From contig CM042014.1 of NCBI GenBank assembly GCA_023525715.1, positions 25,817,904 to 25,881,903 on the forward strand: a DNA stretch of 64,000 nt, given 5' to 3'. The notes beneath the pieces are model-generated. The model searched no databases. It worked only from the letters and a program-made list of their open reading frames with translations, and was not told where the DNA came from. Below, piece after piece: positions 1 through 12,063 of this stretch. The position numbers and the translations under genes are program-made. Positions within the stretch are counted from its first letter, which is position 1. Each line of letters starts with the position of its first letter. The DNA comes from Cichorium intybus. Lineage: Eukaryota; Streptophyta; Magnoliopsida; Asterales; Asteraceae.

Positions 1-700
1 GTGTCATTCTCCTCCTTCCCCTCCTTCACCCATTTCTGAGAGCTTCAGAAAGCACCTGTTAAATATGGTAAGGCTGACTGGCCTTGACTGTGTGATATGG
101 TTTTGCAATTAGAGAATAGTTCTTAGTTTTGCTGGCGAACCATATCCGACTGAGTGTCCGCTCCCAAACATGGCATCACACAACAGCTTGTGATGAGCAT
201 GACTCCTTGACTATTGAGTCCAAGGAAGTTCGTTGCCTTATGCTATTAGTCATTGAGCCCGAGTTCCGCAGGGATTTAAAATTCCTGGGGTCAGATAAAT
301 AGCGCAGCTGGTTGAGGAAAGGTTCCGAGAACTGGTTGAATAAAGGGAACGAACTAGGATCTTCAAAGAGCTTGAAGTTGCAAGCTAGAAGGAAGTAGCA
401 CCAGTTTGCTTATTCCCGAGATTGAGGGATACATAGGCGAACAGTATAAAACTGGTTTCCCTTTGTGATCGGGAGTTAAGCATTAGCTCGACTCGCTGAT
501 CTGTTCATCCAGATGAACAAAAAGGGTAACCGGATAAAACAATCGTGGAAATGCATTCGATGTCGACTCTGTATGAGTCGTTCATGGAGAAGCATAGTTC
601 TATTGATTCAGCTGCTTCAGGATTGAGTCCAGTATTAAGGTGCATCAAGAAATGATCCAGACCGTCTAGACTGATTATTCGATGTTCCAAACTGGGAATC
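1..700 (+). pseudogene. Degenerate Copia gag (UBN2-like) of the outer element
   Basis: Translated in pieces, this stretch follows the order of the intact gag at 8095-8976: a Ser/Pro-rich N-terminus, the RLTGL motif, and later the region equivalent to ESLLDRHSS near 570-610. Several in-frame stops and frame changes are visible, so no gag protein can be made. The start codon is at or just before the window edge. Confidence 0.75.
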
Positions 701-3544
701 CATAAGGTGGGACACAGTCACAGAAAGATTGGAAAAATGCTCCAAAGCCAAACCATTTGGCAAACTCAGTAATATCTTAAAACTCAGAACACCAGATCCT
801 CATTTCCTTGATACAGGATGTGTTTCTCACATTTGCTTTGTATGCACGGACTCTATAGGATGCGGGATGTTGTCGCACATGAGCATATTCGGATTAGATC
901 TGGAGCTCGTGCATTTTTTGGAGTTAGGCTAGATATTTGTTCTTGTTATTAGTTTATAAATACACATGACATGGATTCACATAGTACATTGTTCTGAGGA
1001 TAATTCTGGTTTAATAAAATATTTTTCTTTTAAAACATGATTGTTTTAATTATCCTCGAAATGTTGTGTGAATGTGTTGACGACGTAAATGGTAATAACT
1101 TGAATGTTGATACATCTAATAGGATTGGATTTATGAATTATGTTCCTTATGATTGTTAAAGTGAATTTTATGATAATCACTTCTACCAAAGGTCCAGTTG
1201 GACAGGACTTTGGAATCATTTGACTTAGAGTCACATGATGAATTGAGTGCTTAATAAAATTAATTGTAGCAAGAAATGAATCATCCAAATATCCAATGGA
1301 TAGGATTTTGGAATCAGTTGACTTGGAGTGAGGTGATGATTGCATGTCTTGAACAATATTAACAAAGTCATAAATTTACATAGAGATGTAAAATACCTTA
1401 ATATTTGAGCAACATACACACAAGTCACTGTGTATTGCTCGAATCTTCGAACAGAACACGATTAGTTATACTTCATGATATTTGCCAAATAGGTTGACAA
1501 ATATGGCTTCACTTATCGGAATAAGCGATTGATTGGAACCTTGAAGTGTTCAAGGATTTCAAAGGAAGTATAAGATCAATAAAACCTGAGTAACAACTTA
1601 GACTGAGAAAATGTTTCACAGTTTATCCTCTTCCAAGAACATTAATGGTTATAATGTGTCTTAGGGAAAACGATGGAGCATTGATCGAAATAGTTTTGAT
1701 CCTCGATGTATAAAATACATTTCCGATTAGTATTTCAATGAATTGAATATTCAACCAGTCAGACCGCAGAAACCATATTCCGACCATATCTTAGACTAAG
1801 AAGGTTATGCCGACATTGTCTGAAATGTAAAGCTGGGATCGTCCCACTAGTACATAGAAAGTCCAGGGTCATGTAGCATTCGTCCGAATCTCATGACAAG
1901 CCTGAAACTGATCAGCAATGTCATTTCATTGGCCATTCCGGTTATCCTTTGAAAGAATAGTCCTTTTAGAAAGAGCTCATGTTCTAAGAAAACAGTGGGA
2001 GTAAGAATAACCCTGAAGGAGTTCAAGGATTAGCCAAGTGAAAGAACCTTTAGTCACCACTAGGCCTTGACCAGGAATCGGATTCCTGTTAAACCTGACA
2101 TACCCTCTCTTCGCTTGACCTGTAGTTTTGGTCACCGTCATAAGGAGTTATGATCTGGGTGACATACCGATTAGTGGTAAAACACTAAAGATGGTACGGA
2201 TAAGTAATCCGACTACTAGGAAGCATTGGTAAGCCCGGTTGCTACCAAATAGGAGAACCTTAACGCAAGACACAGTATATATGACAGTTTGATTGATTTT
2301 ACAACTGGTCTAGGAACCAGTGGGAGTAATTGAATCATCAAAAGAAGGGAACATAGAAATGTACTTACAGAACATCTGGTTGAATGAGTCATCACTTGGG
2401 GTCAAGCAATTGATTCCGAGAGAGGCACTCTCAATAGAAGATGAAATCCGAGAGAATTCTGCATAGCATAGTGTGAGTCGTTAGTGGAGCGTGTGTGGTT
2501 TACCGGCACACTAATAGGGACTCACATAGAGCATGCCATTTCAAAAGGTACATGGCCCCGGGATTCGTCCTATGGGCATCTCGCAAGAAAGGATATTCGG
2601 ATTCTCAAGATAGGCCAAAAAGTTTGGATTTTGTGAATGGCCTGAAAGATTTCCATTAATATGTCAGAAAGGTTTGGATTTCGGTTTCGCAAAATGTGCC
2701 AAAAGTTCTGGATTTTGTGAATAGTCCGAAAAAGTCATATAATCGTGTCAAAGCCAGTGGGAGTATCGTTGTTATCTGCTATCACTGTATGTGGGTTACA
2801 TACTGGTTCTAGGAAACGTTTCTTATCATTACAAAGTGTAATGACTTGGTGTTAAGAAATGGTTCGCTATGAAAGACTTTAAGAGATACAACATACTCAG
2901 GCGGTTGTGAACATCTATTAGATAGATCGAAATTCTGCCAATATGATCTTGATGAGATTCAAGATGCATAACCCCAGGAAAGGAGTTTTCTATCATTGCA
3001 AAGTGTGATGACTTGGCATGAAAGAAAATAAAGAAGGTGCAACATACTCACGTAGTTCACAGACATCTATCGGATAGATGAAACTGACAGTATAGACCTA
3101 GCCATTGAGAATATGATCTTGATGAGATTCAAGATGCATAAGAATGAGTCTCCGAAAGGAAATGGTTTCCGGAAGTCATGACACAAGGATTATTGGTAAT
3201 CTTTGGATTCCAAAAGGGTTTGTAATGAGATTACATCAGGTTCCACGAGCCTCTTGAACCAATCAGAAGTGTTATGAACATATCCTGATGACTTGATGCT
3301 TAGAGCATAATAAGTTGGATTCAGAATATAGTCTGGCTGAGAATACTAAATGGATTTTTGAACACACGTGAGAAATCATTGGGCAATGATCAGTGTGAAT
3401 GATTTGAAAGGAGTTTCAAATCAGTAATTGTTTAAAACAGGACGTGGTGCTGTAGGATTTCATGGTTAAAGAGTTTCGTTGGGTTCTGATGGAGTGCCTG
3501 TGGTTCATCGGCACATCATGATACCTCGAAATAGTCTTAGGGTG

Positions 3545-3549
3545 CAGTC
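3545..3549. repeat. Target-site duplication, left copy (CAGTC)
   Basis: The five bases CAGTC directly precede the inner LTR. They recur directly after the other LTR at 10979-10983, as expected for LTR-retrotransposon integration. Aligning the outer element with its relative shows that only one CAGTC existed before the insertion. Confidence 0.93.
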
Positions 3550-4319
3550 TGAAGGGTTTTCTAGCAAACAATGAACACAAAAACTCTTATGGTTCACATG
3601 CAACCCTAGAAAGATCTATGTTTTCTTCTATGAATATAATAAACTAAAACCTAAAGGCCAAAAATTATTTCTAAAGTTTAAATCAGAAGAACCAACCTTT
3701 GAATCTTGTTCTTGAAGCTAGCAGCAAAAGTATCCTGCCTCAGATGCAAGTCATACCCACAGCAATGGAGAAGACAGTCCAGCAGAGTTATCCTTGAGAG
3801 AATTGGCGCAGAGAATGAGGGTGCCAGGTGCCTCCTTTTATAGCCTCCAAGGGTTACAGCTGAAACCCTAAGGAGCCTCCAAGTGGGCAAGCCTGCAAAC
3901 CAATTGGACCAAGCCTTTTTCTAAACCCTAATTAGGGTTTCGCCATTTTGAGGAACCCTCCTCAATTGGCGCCATTTATGGCCCCTGTCCACTGGCCAGC
4001 CTTTTATTCAACTATTGAATAATTACAAAACCAGTCCCTGCACTTTTAATTAATTAATTTAATCACTGAATTAAATCCAATTAATTCTAGATTAAATCTT
4101 AATTAATTATTATAGTTTCTAATTAATATATTAACACTTAAATATATCAATAAACCATTTAATTTATTCTATTGATTTATTACACAATTAATAAATCAAC
4201 CTTTTATTCTACTGAACTCTATCCTGACCTCCAGCTATGAGGGCAACCCAAATGGACTTTGCTTCAATTAACAAGATAAATATAGTTCTAAAGTCATGGC
4301 TTAGACACCTAATCCAACA
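3550..4319 (-). repeat. 3' LTR of the inner Copia element (770 bp)
   Basis: On the minus strand it starts TGTTGGATTAGG and ends CCCTTCA. It is apparently identical to 10209-10978. A TATA-type box (CTATAAAAGG on the minus strand) lies at 3835-3844. The polypurine tract abuts it on the internal side. Confidence 0.95.
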
Positions 4320-4320
4320 G

Positions 4321-4330
4321 TCTCCCACTT
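4321..4330 (-). other. Polypurine tract of the inner element
   Basis: The minus strand reads AAGTGGGAGA immediately upstream of the 3' LTR. This is the usual plus-strand primer of plant Copia elements. The outer element carries the same tract at 12053-12062. Confidence 0.88.
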
Positions 4331-7300
4331 GGATAAGTCTATGACTTTAATTTATCTTCTGATTAATAAACAACCTGCAGCTTCCTAGAAACTGCTGCTG
4401 AACTCTGACCTAGTCAGTTCCGTCCAAAGATAAGTGATCATATGATCCTTCGTCCAACAAGATATTTCCAGACACGAGACATGGATTGAGATAAATCTCT
4501 GTCCGATACTCTGTTTCCCGATTTCCGATTTTGCTTATGACTTTCAGACTTCTAATTGAACACATCAATTTAGTCCAGGCTGGCCAGCACTTAAGTCAAC
4601 TTCAAAATCATCGAGAGGCCAACAGATATCTGTTTCCCATCAGGGTCAAGGAACGAATAAGCTTTGACTCATATGGTTGTGTCTTTTACTTATCAAATCG
4701 TACACAACAATGCGTTTTATAACATCGAGTTACCGATGCGTTTCGCATCATCAATGCACAACCGACTCGTAAATTTCAACTCATATGTCTCCGCTTCAAG
4801 ATCATATGATATTATCGTCTCAACATTGCTCGTGATGTAATCCATGAAGCAATCTATTGAGCGCGGGTTTATCCAATACTCAAATCTCTATTTCTAAGTA
4901 CTCATGAACGTTGTAGCAGTCTTACTGCAATGTCTAACTCCTTAGACAATCTACAAACCAATTCACGACAGTCTTTGTTCATACTTACTCCCGAAAAGTA
5001 TGAGCGACTGTGGACCTTTTGAATAATCAAATTATTCGGGAAGTGAAACATGCAAAATTGAAACTTAAAATCTGACTGGTGGCTACTCTTGCCTAATTAC
5101 CAAGTCTCCACGAGGTAATCACCAGGTCGGATTTTTCATAAACTATTATCGGTTTCTAGATTCCTTTTTAAACTATTTAATTCGTGTTATGCATCTATGT
5201 CTACTTGACCTTTCACTCTTTCTATGTACTCAAATGTTACACATTTATACACTTTATCCGATCGGATATCCTCCCAATGATATTTCAATTTCGGTCATAC
5301 CGTCAATCTCACTAACAACTCCATTCTATGTACTGTGACTTTCCATGGTTCTCGGGATCTTTAGTCCACACGACTGCACCCTAAGACTATTTCAAGGTGT
5401 TACGATGTGCCGGTGAGCCACACGCGCTCCATCGGAATGCCAACGAAATTCTTTAACCATTAAGTCCTTATTTGAAAAACTCTTTTCAAATTGTTATCAA
5501 CATTCACCCCTAATCATTTTCCAATGATTTCTCATGTATGTACAAGATCCATTAAGTATTCCCAGCCAGGTCATATCCTGAATCTGACTCAGTATGCTCT
5601 AAGCATTAAGTCATCAAGACATGTTCATGACACTTCTGATCGATCCAAGAAACTTGTTGGATTCGATCCAGTCCTATTTCCAAAACCTTTTGGAATCTTA
5701 GGATTACTCATAATTCTTGTGTCACGACTTTTAATAACTATATCATTTCGGAGACTTTTTCTCATGCATCTTGAATCTTATCAAGATCATGCTTACTATG
5801 GCCGGTTCTATACTGATGACAACATCTATCTGATAGATGTCTACGGATGATGTGAGTATGATGCACCTTCTTTGTATGCCAAATCATTACACTTTGCAAT
5901 GATAGGAAACTCCTTTCCTGAGCTATGCATCTTGAGTCTCATCAAGATCATTTTGGCAGAGTTTCGATCTATCTCATAGACGTTTATAACCACCTGAGTA
6001 TGCCGTATCTCTTTTTAAGTCTTTCATAGCGATCCGTCTCTTAACACCAAGTCATTACACTTTGTAATGAAAAGAGACGTTTCCTAGAAACAATATGTAA
6101 CACACATATGGAGATAGATAACAGCAATACTCCCACTGGCTTTGACACGGTTATGGACTATTCACAAAATCCAGAGCTTATGGCATATTTTGAGAATCCA
6201 AACCTTTCTGACATCTTAATGGAAATCTTTCAGCCCATTCTCAAAACCCAATCCTTTGGCATATTTCGAGAATCTGAATATCCTTTCTTACGAGATGCCC
6301 GCGGGGATATCCTGGGCCCATGTACCTTTATACTGGCATATTCTTTGTGAGTCCCCATTAGTGTGCCGGTGATCCACACGCGCTCCACTAACGACTTGCA
6401 ATATGCAGTATCCTTTCGGATTTCATCTTCTATTGAGAGCGCTTCTCTCGAAGTCAATTACTTGACTCTGAGTATCGTCTCACTCAACCAGATGTTCTGA
6501 AGGTACGTTTCTGTCCATGTTGGTTTCTTTTGATGATTACTCCCACTGGTCTTAAGACCAGTTGTAAAATCAATCAAACTGTCACATAGACTGTATCTCG
6601 TCCTAAGGTTCTCTTAATTGGCAGCAACCGGGCTCACCAATGCTTCCAAGTAGTCGGATTGAAAATCCGTACCAACTATAGTGTTTTACCACTATTCGGT
6701 ATGTCACCCCGATCATAACTACTTATGACGGTGATCAGTACTACTGGTCAAGAGAAGGTTATGTCAGTATTAAAACAGAATTCTGATTTCTGCTCTAAGC
6801 CTAGCGATGACTAAAGGTTATTTCACTTGGCTAATCCTGAACTCATTCAGGACTGTCCCAACTCCCACTGTCTCCTTAGAATGTGAGTTCTTTCTAAAGG
6901 AGCTCTTTCTTTTCCAGGTACAGCGGGATAGCCAGTGAAATGACATTTCTGATTAGGTTCAGGCCAGTCATGAGGTTCGGACGAACACTACAAGACCCTG
7001 GACCTTTAATGTACAAGTGGGACAATCCCAGCTTTACATTTCAGACAATGTCTGCAAAACCTACTTAGTCAAAGGATGTGGATGGAATATGGTCTGACTG
7101 GTTTAGTGTTTAATTTACGGGGAACTAATTGGCAATGTATCTCATACATTGAGGATCGAACTCTTTCGACCAACGCTCCATCATCTTCCCTAAGACACAT
7201 TATAACTATTAATGTTCTTGGAAGAGAATAAACTGTGAAACATTTTCCCCAGTTTATGATGTCACTCAGGTTCTATAGATCTCGTACTTCCTTTGAAGTC

Positions 7301-8094
7301 CTTGAACTGTTCAAGGATTCAATCCAATCGCTTATTCTGATAAGCGAAGTCATATTCGTCATACCGAATGACAAATATTGTGAAGTACAAACAATTGTGT
7401 TCTATTTGAAGATTCGAGCAATACACATAAACTGATGTGTCCGTTGCTCCTAATCTCAATGTCTTTTACATCTCTATGTAAACTTATGACTTTGTTAATT
7501 CTGTTCAAGACTTGCAATCTTCAGTTGACTCCAAGTCAACTGATTCCAAAATCCTATCCCTTGGATCTTTGGGCGATTCATTTCTTGCCACATATGCTTT
7601 ATAAAGAACTTAATCATCATCTGACTCTAAGTCAAATGATTCCAAAGTCCTGTCCAACTGGATCTTTGGTTGATTCATTTCTTTACACATTAAGAACTCA
7701 ATTCATCAGGTGACCCTAAGTCAAGTGATTCCAAAGTCCTGTCCAACTGGACCTTTGGTTGAATTGATTCTTACAACATTTATCTTAACAATCATAAAAG
7801 GACACAATTCCTAAAATCCAAACACTTTGGATGCATTCAACATTCAAGTTATTACTAATTATGCATTCAACACAATCATACAACATTTCAAGGATATTTC
7901 AAACAACATGTGTTAAAAGAAAATTGACAATTTTATTAAAACAAAATCCTTGAACAATGTATCATATGATAGACAATGTCATACGCATCTAATAAGCTAA
8001 TAACATTATTTCAATATCTAACTAAACTTCAAAACCGCATGAGCCGGAAATCCAATCCAAATGTGCTCCTATGCGCCAATGTCCCGTACCTTAC
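4331..8094 (-). mobile_element. Post-gag internal region of the inner element, without pol
   Basis: The 3.8 kb between gag and the 3' LTR shows no retroviral protease, integrase, reverse transcriptase or RNase H motif in any frame I could follow. It contains repeats: three units of about 80-95 bp between 7523 and 7760 (each with a TCAA.TGATTCCAAA-type core), 24-bp motifs at 5407-5430 and 6363-6386, and repeated GATGAGATTCAAGATGC-like segments near 5765 and 5927. The LTRs are too alike for pol to have decayed after this insertion, so it was probably missing in the parent. Confidence 0.7.
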
Positions 8095-8976
8095 TCATTC
8101 CCTGCATACAAACCAAAATGTGACTATCACATTATGCATCAAGGAATTATGGAACAGGAGTTTTGAGGTTTTTAGATATACCTGAGTTTTTGACTTTGGA
8201 GCGTCTTTCAATCTTTTCGCGACTGTATCCGATTCTGTGGATTCACAGCTTAAGACATATCCAGACGATCTGGATCGTTTCTTGCTGCGTCTTTCCACTG
8301 GACTTAATCCAGAAGTAGCTGAACCAATGGAGCTATGCCTGTCCAAGAGTGACTCGTATAAAGTCAACAGTGGACGCATTTCCATTAAGGTCTTTTTCTG
8401 GTCTTCCTTTCTATACGTCTGAATGAACAGATCATACTTACTAGTCAGTGAAGCGAGTAGAGTGTTAACACTCGACTCCTGACTCATGGAATAACCAAGT
8501 TTGTACAATTCGCCTATGTACGCTTCAATCTGAAGAACATGCGAATCGATGCTACTTCCTTCTTTTAACTTACACTCTGCAAGTCTTTTGAAGATCCTAG
8601 CTCGTTCCTCTTCAACCGGTTTTCGGAACCTTTCCTCAACCGATTGCATTAACTCATATGGCCCTAAGGATTCAAAATCCTTGCGGAATTCGGGGTCAAT
8701 GGTCAACAACATGGGGTCACGAATCTTTTCGGATTCATCAACTAATAAGTCATGCTTATCATAAAGGCTCTTTATGATGACTTGTTTCGGTGGAACCGGG
8801 ATCGGATACTCGGTGAGATGAAGCTTGCCCGCAATGCCGAGAGCCAGTCTCCAATTGCGAAGCCATTCCTTACAGTTAAGGCCAGTCAGCCTTTCCATAT
8901 TTAGCAGGTGCTTTCTGATGCTCTCAGAAATGGGTGAAGGAGGAGAGGGAGGAGAATAGACACTTGGTTCAGACAT
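8095..8976 (-). CDS. gag: Copia-type Gag (UBN2 / Retrotran_gag family), 293 aa
   Basis: This is an intact frame encoding a structural Gag-like protein of the Ty1/Copia group, which would package element RNA into cytoplasmic particles. A Ser/Pro-rich N-terminus (1-20) is followed by RLTGLNCKEWLRNWR (about 30-44), a typical Copia Gag start. The helical core holds DPEFRKDFESLGPYELMQS (about 94-112) and EERARIFKRLAECKLKEGSS (about 121-140), then LYESLLDRHSS (about 205-215) and a Lys/Arg/Ser-rich tail. No CCHC zinc knuckle is seen, and the frame stops at once after a hydrophobic tail, so there is no Gag-Pol fusion. The ATG at 8976 is the first in frame, about 1.2 kb from the primer site. The outer element carries a broken copy at 1-700. 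Confidence 0.88.
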   Translation of the reverse strand: MSEPSVYSPPSPPSPISESIRKHLLNMERLTGLNCKEWLRNWRLALGIAGKLHLTEYPIPVPPKQVIIKSLYDKHDLLVDESEKIRDPMLLTIDPEFRKDFESLGPYELMQSVEERFRKPVEEERARIFKRLAECKLKEGSSIDSHVLQIEAYIGELYKLGYSMSQESSVNTLLASLTSKYDLFIQTYRKEDQKKTLMEMRPLLTLYESLLDRHSSIGSATSGLSPVERRSKKRSRSSGYVLSCESTESDTVAKRLKDAPKSKTQVYLKTSKLLFHNSLMHNVIVTFWFVCRE

Positions 8977-10195
8977 CTACAATAAACAGAATTTATTAGT
9001 TTAGTTTATCCTTTTAAATAATTACCCAATATATTATTTATTAAGGCTAGGACCCAAAATACCCCAACTATGGTGTGAAGAGGGATGCCGTAATCACAAC
9101 ATAATGGTCATTAAGGTAGATAATGCACTTATCAATTTCATCTTATGAAATTCCTAGATCTGTTGAGACACATTGAACTGTTCAATGGCATGTTTAGTCT
9201 CGGATGTGCCCCACTATTTGTGACTGGGATGCCGAGGATCACAAACCGGGTGTGAATAACCATGCAAATATGCTCGGTACTCTCGAAGTCAATTGTCATC
9301 TCTAATTAACGTGCCGGTTAACCACACACGCTCCGTTAATAATGACAAAATCGAGAAACCCATTGCGACTCTTTGCGGACCCCAATTGGCGTGCCGGTAA
9401 ACCACACACGCTCCACCAACGTTCCACAAAGTGCAATGTGCAATTCCATGGATTAGCACCAATTCACATTTTTAACCTAAAGTAACTAGATTGGGTTTTG
9501 TTTAAGGTTCTAGTACTTTCAATTACAGCATTATACTTTTAAGAGGCTTAGCGGTTCTATCAAACCCGTTCGGCTAACGACACTAGACTGGCCAGGAGAG
9601 CGGTGGGTAAGAGTGGATACCCATTAGACTAACATTTTATAGTCAGTCGCCTTATACCCTCTTTATAGGACAGTTTTGTGAATGAGGCCTACTTGCGGTA
9701 AGACTAACCAATTTTCTTATATATAAATAATTAACTTTTAATCATAAATATACAAGATATATTTTAATCTTATTAAAATATTTTAGATTTAATTTTAATA
9801 TAATTTTCGCAAATTTTTAAGGAATTTTTTGAAAATTTAAATTAAATCTTTAAGCTGATTTAATTGATCTTTTAATTAAACAATTAATTAAACTAATTAA
9901 ATCTAAGATAGATATTATAAATTAATCAAATTAAATATCTATCTAGAAACCTAGTAGGTCGAAATTTGCATGCAAGGCAATTAGGGTTCCAGTTATTCAA
10001 TTTAGTAAACTACCAAAAATAACAACCAACTAAACAAGGCAAGCAAATCAAAGAGGAAACAAGGGGTGGCGGCTAGGGTTAGGAAACCCTAGCCTAGATT
10101 TCGACCAAACCTCATCCAAGAGGTATTTTTCGCACAAAACCTCAAGGCAAACATAGATTAAGCAGTTTATATCAATTCATAAGAAAACAGCCTAT
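8977..10195 (-). other. Long untranslated leader of the inner element
   Basis: About 1.2 kb lies between the primer site and gag with no supported gene. It includes AT-rich stretches (9720-9950) and two close copies of the element's 24-bp motif (9311-9334, 9391-9414). Confidence 0.65.
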
Positions 10196-10207
10196 GCTCT
10201 GATACCA
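10196..10207 (-). other. Primer binding site (initiator tRNA-Met)
   Basis: The minus strand reads TGGTATCAGAGC one base inside the 5' LTR. This is complementary to the 3' end of plant initiator tRNA-Met, the standard primer for many Copia elements. It fixes the orientation of the inner element as minus. Confidence 0.92.
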
Positions 10208-10208
10208 C

Positions 10209-10978
10209 TGAAGGGTTTTCTAGCAAACAATGAACACAAAAACTCTTATGGTTCACATGCAACCCTAGAAAGATCTATGTTTTCTTCTATGAATATAATA
10301 AACTAAAACCTAAAGGCCAAAAATTATTTCTAAAGTTTAAATCAGAAGAACCAACCTTTGAATCTTGTTCTTGAAGCTAGCAGCAAAAGTATCCTGCCTC
10401 AGATGCAAGTCATACCCACAGCAATGGAGAAGACAGTCCAGCAGAGTTATCCTTGAGAGAATTGGCGCAGAGAATGAGGGTGCCAGGTGCCTCCTTTTAT
10501 AGCCTCCAAGGGTTACAGCTGAAACCCTAAGGAGCCTCCAAGTGGGCAAGCCTGCAAACCAATTGGACCAAGCCTTTTTCTAAACCCTAATTAGGGTTTC
10601 GCCATTTTGAGGAACCCTCCTCAATTGGCGCCATTTATGGCCCCTGTCCACTGGCCAGCCTTTTATTCAACTATTGAATAATTACAAAACCAGTCCCTGC
10701 ACTTTTAATTAATTAATTTAATCACTGAATTAAATCCAATTAATTCTAGATTAAATCTTAATTAATTATTATAGTTTCTAATTAATATATTAACACTTAA
10801 ATATATCAATAAACCATTTAATTTATTCTATTGATTTATTACACAATTAATAAATCAACCTTTTATTCTACTGAACTCTATCCTGACCTCCAGCTATGAG
10901 GGCAACCCAAATGGACTTTGCTTCAATTAACAAGATAAATATAGTTCTAAAGTCATGGCTTAGACACCTAATCCAACA
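10209..10978 (-). repeat. 5' LTR of the inner Copia element (770 bp)
   Basis: It is apparently identical to 3550-4319. As the 5' LTR of the minus-strand element it should act as promoter; a TATA-type box lies at 10494-10503. It is flanked by the CAGTC duplication at 10979-10983. Confidence 0.95.
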
Positions 10979-10983
10979 CAGTC

Positions 10984-12063
10984 ATGTAGACTAAAGATCC
11001 CGAAAACCATGGGCAGTCACGGTACACATCACCGGGATGGAGTTGTGAGAGAGAAAGATAGAATGACAAATTGAGATATCATCGGAAGAGTATCTGATAG
11101 GATCATCTGCAATAAAGTGTATAAGTGTTAGACACTTGGATACATAGAAAGAGTGAAAATGTCATTTAGTTAAATAGACATAGATATAAAAGGCTTGAAT
11201 TAAAAGTTTAAAAGAGAATAAGAAACTGATAATAGTTATGATAAATCCGACTTGGTGATTACCTCGTGGAGACTTGGTAATAAGTAGGAGTAGCTGCCAG
11301 TCAGATTTTATGTTTCGCTTTCGCATGTTTTACTTCCTGAATAATTGGATTATTCAAATATCCACAGTCGCTCATACTTTTAGGGAGTAAGTATGAAGGA
11401 AGACTGTCATGAATTGGTTTGTAGATTATCTAAGGAGTTAGACATTGCAATAAGATTGCTGCAACGTTCATGAGTACTTGGAAATGGAGATTTGAGTATT
11501 GGATAAACCCGCGCTCAATAGATTGCTTCATGGATTACATCACGAGCAATGTTGAGACGATAATATCTTATGATCTTGAAGTGGAGAGATATGAGTTATA
11601 ATTTACGAGGCGGTTGTTCATTGATAGTACGAAAACGCATCGGTAACTCGATGTTATAAAACGTGCTGTTGTGAGTAATTTGTCTGGTAAAAGATATAAG
11701 CATATGAGTCGAAGCTTATTCGTCCCTTGACCCTGACGGGAAAACAGATATATGTAGGCCTCTCGATGATTTTGAAGTTGACTAAAGTGCTGGCCAGCCA
11801 GGACTGAATTGATATGTTCAATTAAAAGTCTTATGTCATATGCAAAATCGGAAATCGGGAAACAGTGTGTCAGACAGAGATTGATCTCAATCCATGTCTC
11901 ATGTCTGAAAATATCTTGTTGGACGGAGGATCATGTGATCACTTATCCATGGACAGAACTGACTAGGTCAGAGTTCGGCAGCAGTTTCTAGGAAGCTACA
12001 GTTTGCTGATTAATCAGAGGTTAAATTGGTAATTATAGTCATAGACTTATCCAAGTGGGAGAC
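10984..12063 (+). mobile_element. Right internal part of the outer Copia element
   Basis: This continues the outer element after the insertion. It matches the reverse complement of about 4330-5370 of the inner element, so the outer copy lacks nothing at the insertion point except the inserted DNA. No reading frame is supported. The polypurine tract AAGTGGGAGA at 12053-12062 abuts the 3' LTR. Confidence 0.83.

Larger units (their letters stand above)
1..3549 (+). mobile_element. Left part of the outer, decayed Copia-type LTR retrotransposon
   Basis: This is the internal region of a Ty1/Copia-like element read on the + strand. Its 5' LTR lies before the window. Bases 1 to about 700 are recognisably the same gag as the intact minus-strand copy at 8095-8976 (for example the segment encoding the RLTGL motif near 70), but frameshifts and stops break it. 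Bases 720-3549 match the reverse complement of the post-gag part of the inner element and contain no long reading frame. The element is interrupted after 3549 by the inner element and resumes at 10984. Copies of a 24-bp motif occur at 2486-2509 and 3491-3514. Confidence 0.85.
3550..10978 (-). mobile_element. Young, complete, gag-only Copia-type LTR retrotransposon (inner element)
   Basis: The 7429-bp element is bounded by two 770-bp LTRs (3550-4319 and 10209-10978) that begin TG, end CA, and look identical over their whole length. It is flanked by the 5-bp duplication CAGTC. The orientation is minus: the primer binding site lies beside the 10209 LTR and the polypurine tract beside the 3550 LTR. 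The only substantial reading frame is gag (8095-8976). The 3.8 kb downstream of gag, where protease, integrase, reverse transcriptase and RNase H should lie, has no frame above about 120 codons and consists partly of short repeats. It is probably a non-autonomous gag-carrying (TR-GAG-like) element mobilised by a relative. Confidence 0.92.

Noticed and set aside
3678..3890. A 70-codon frame, identical at 10337-10549
   Set aside because: It lies in the LTRs, and its identity simply reflects identical LTRs. It resembles no known protein.
5491..5850. A 119-codon plus-strand frame
   Set aside because: It is antisense to the post-gag part of the Copia element, has no domain, and is not kept in the homologous outer element.
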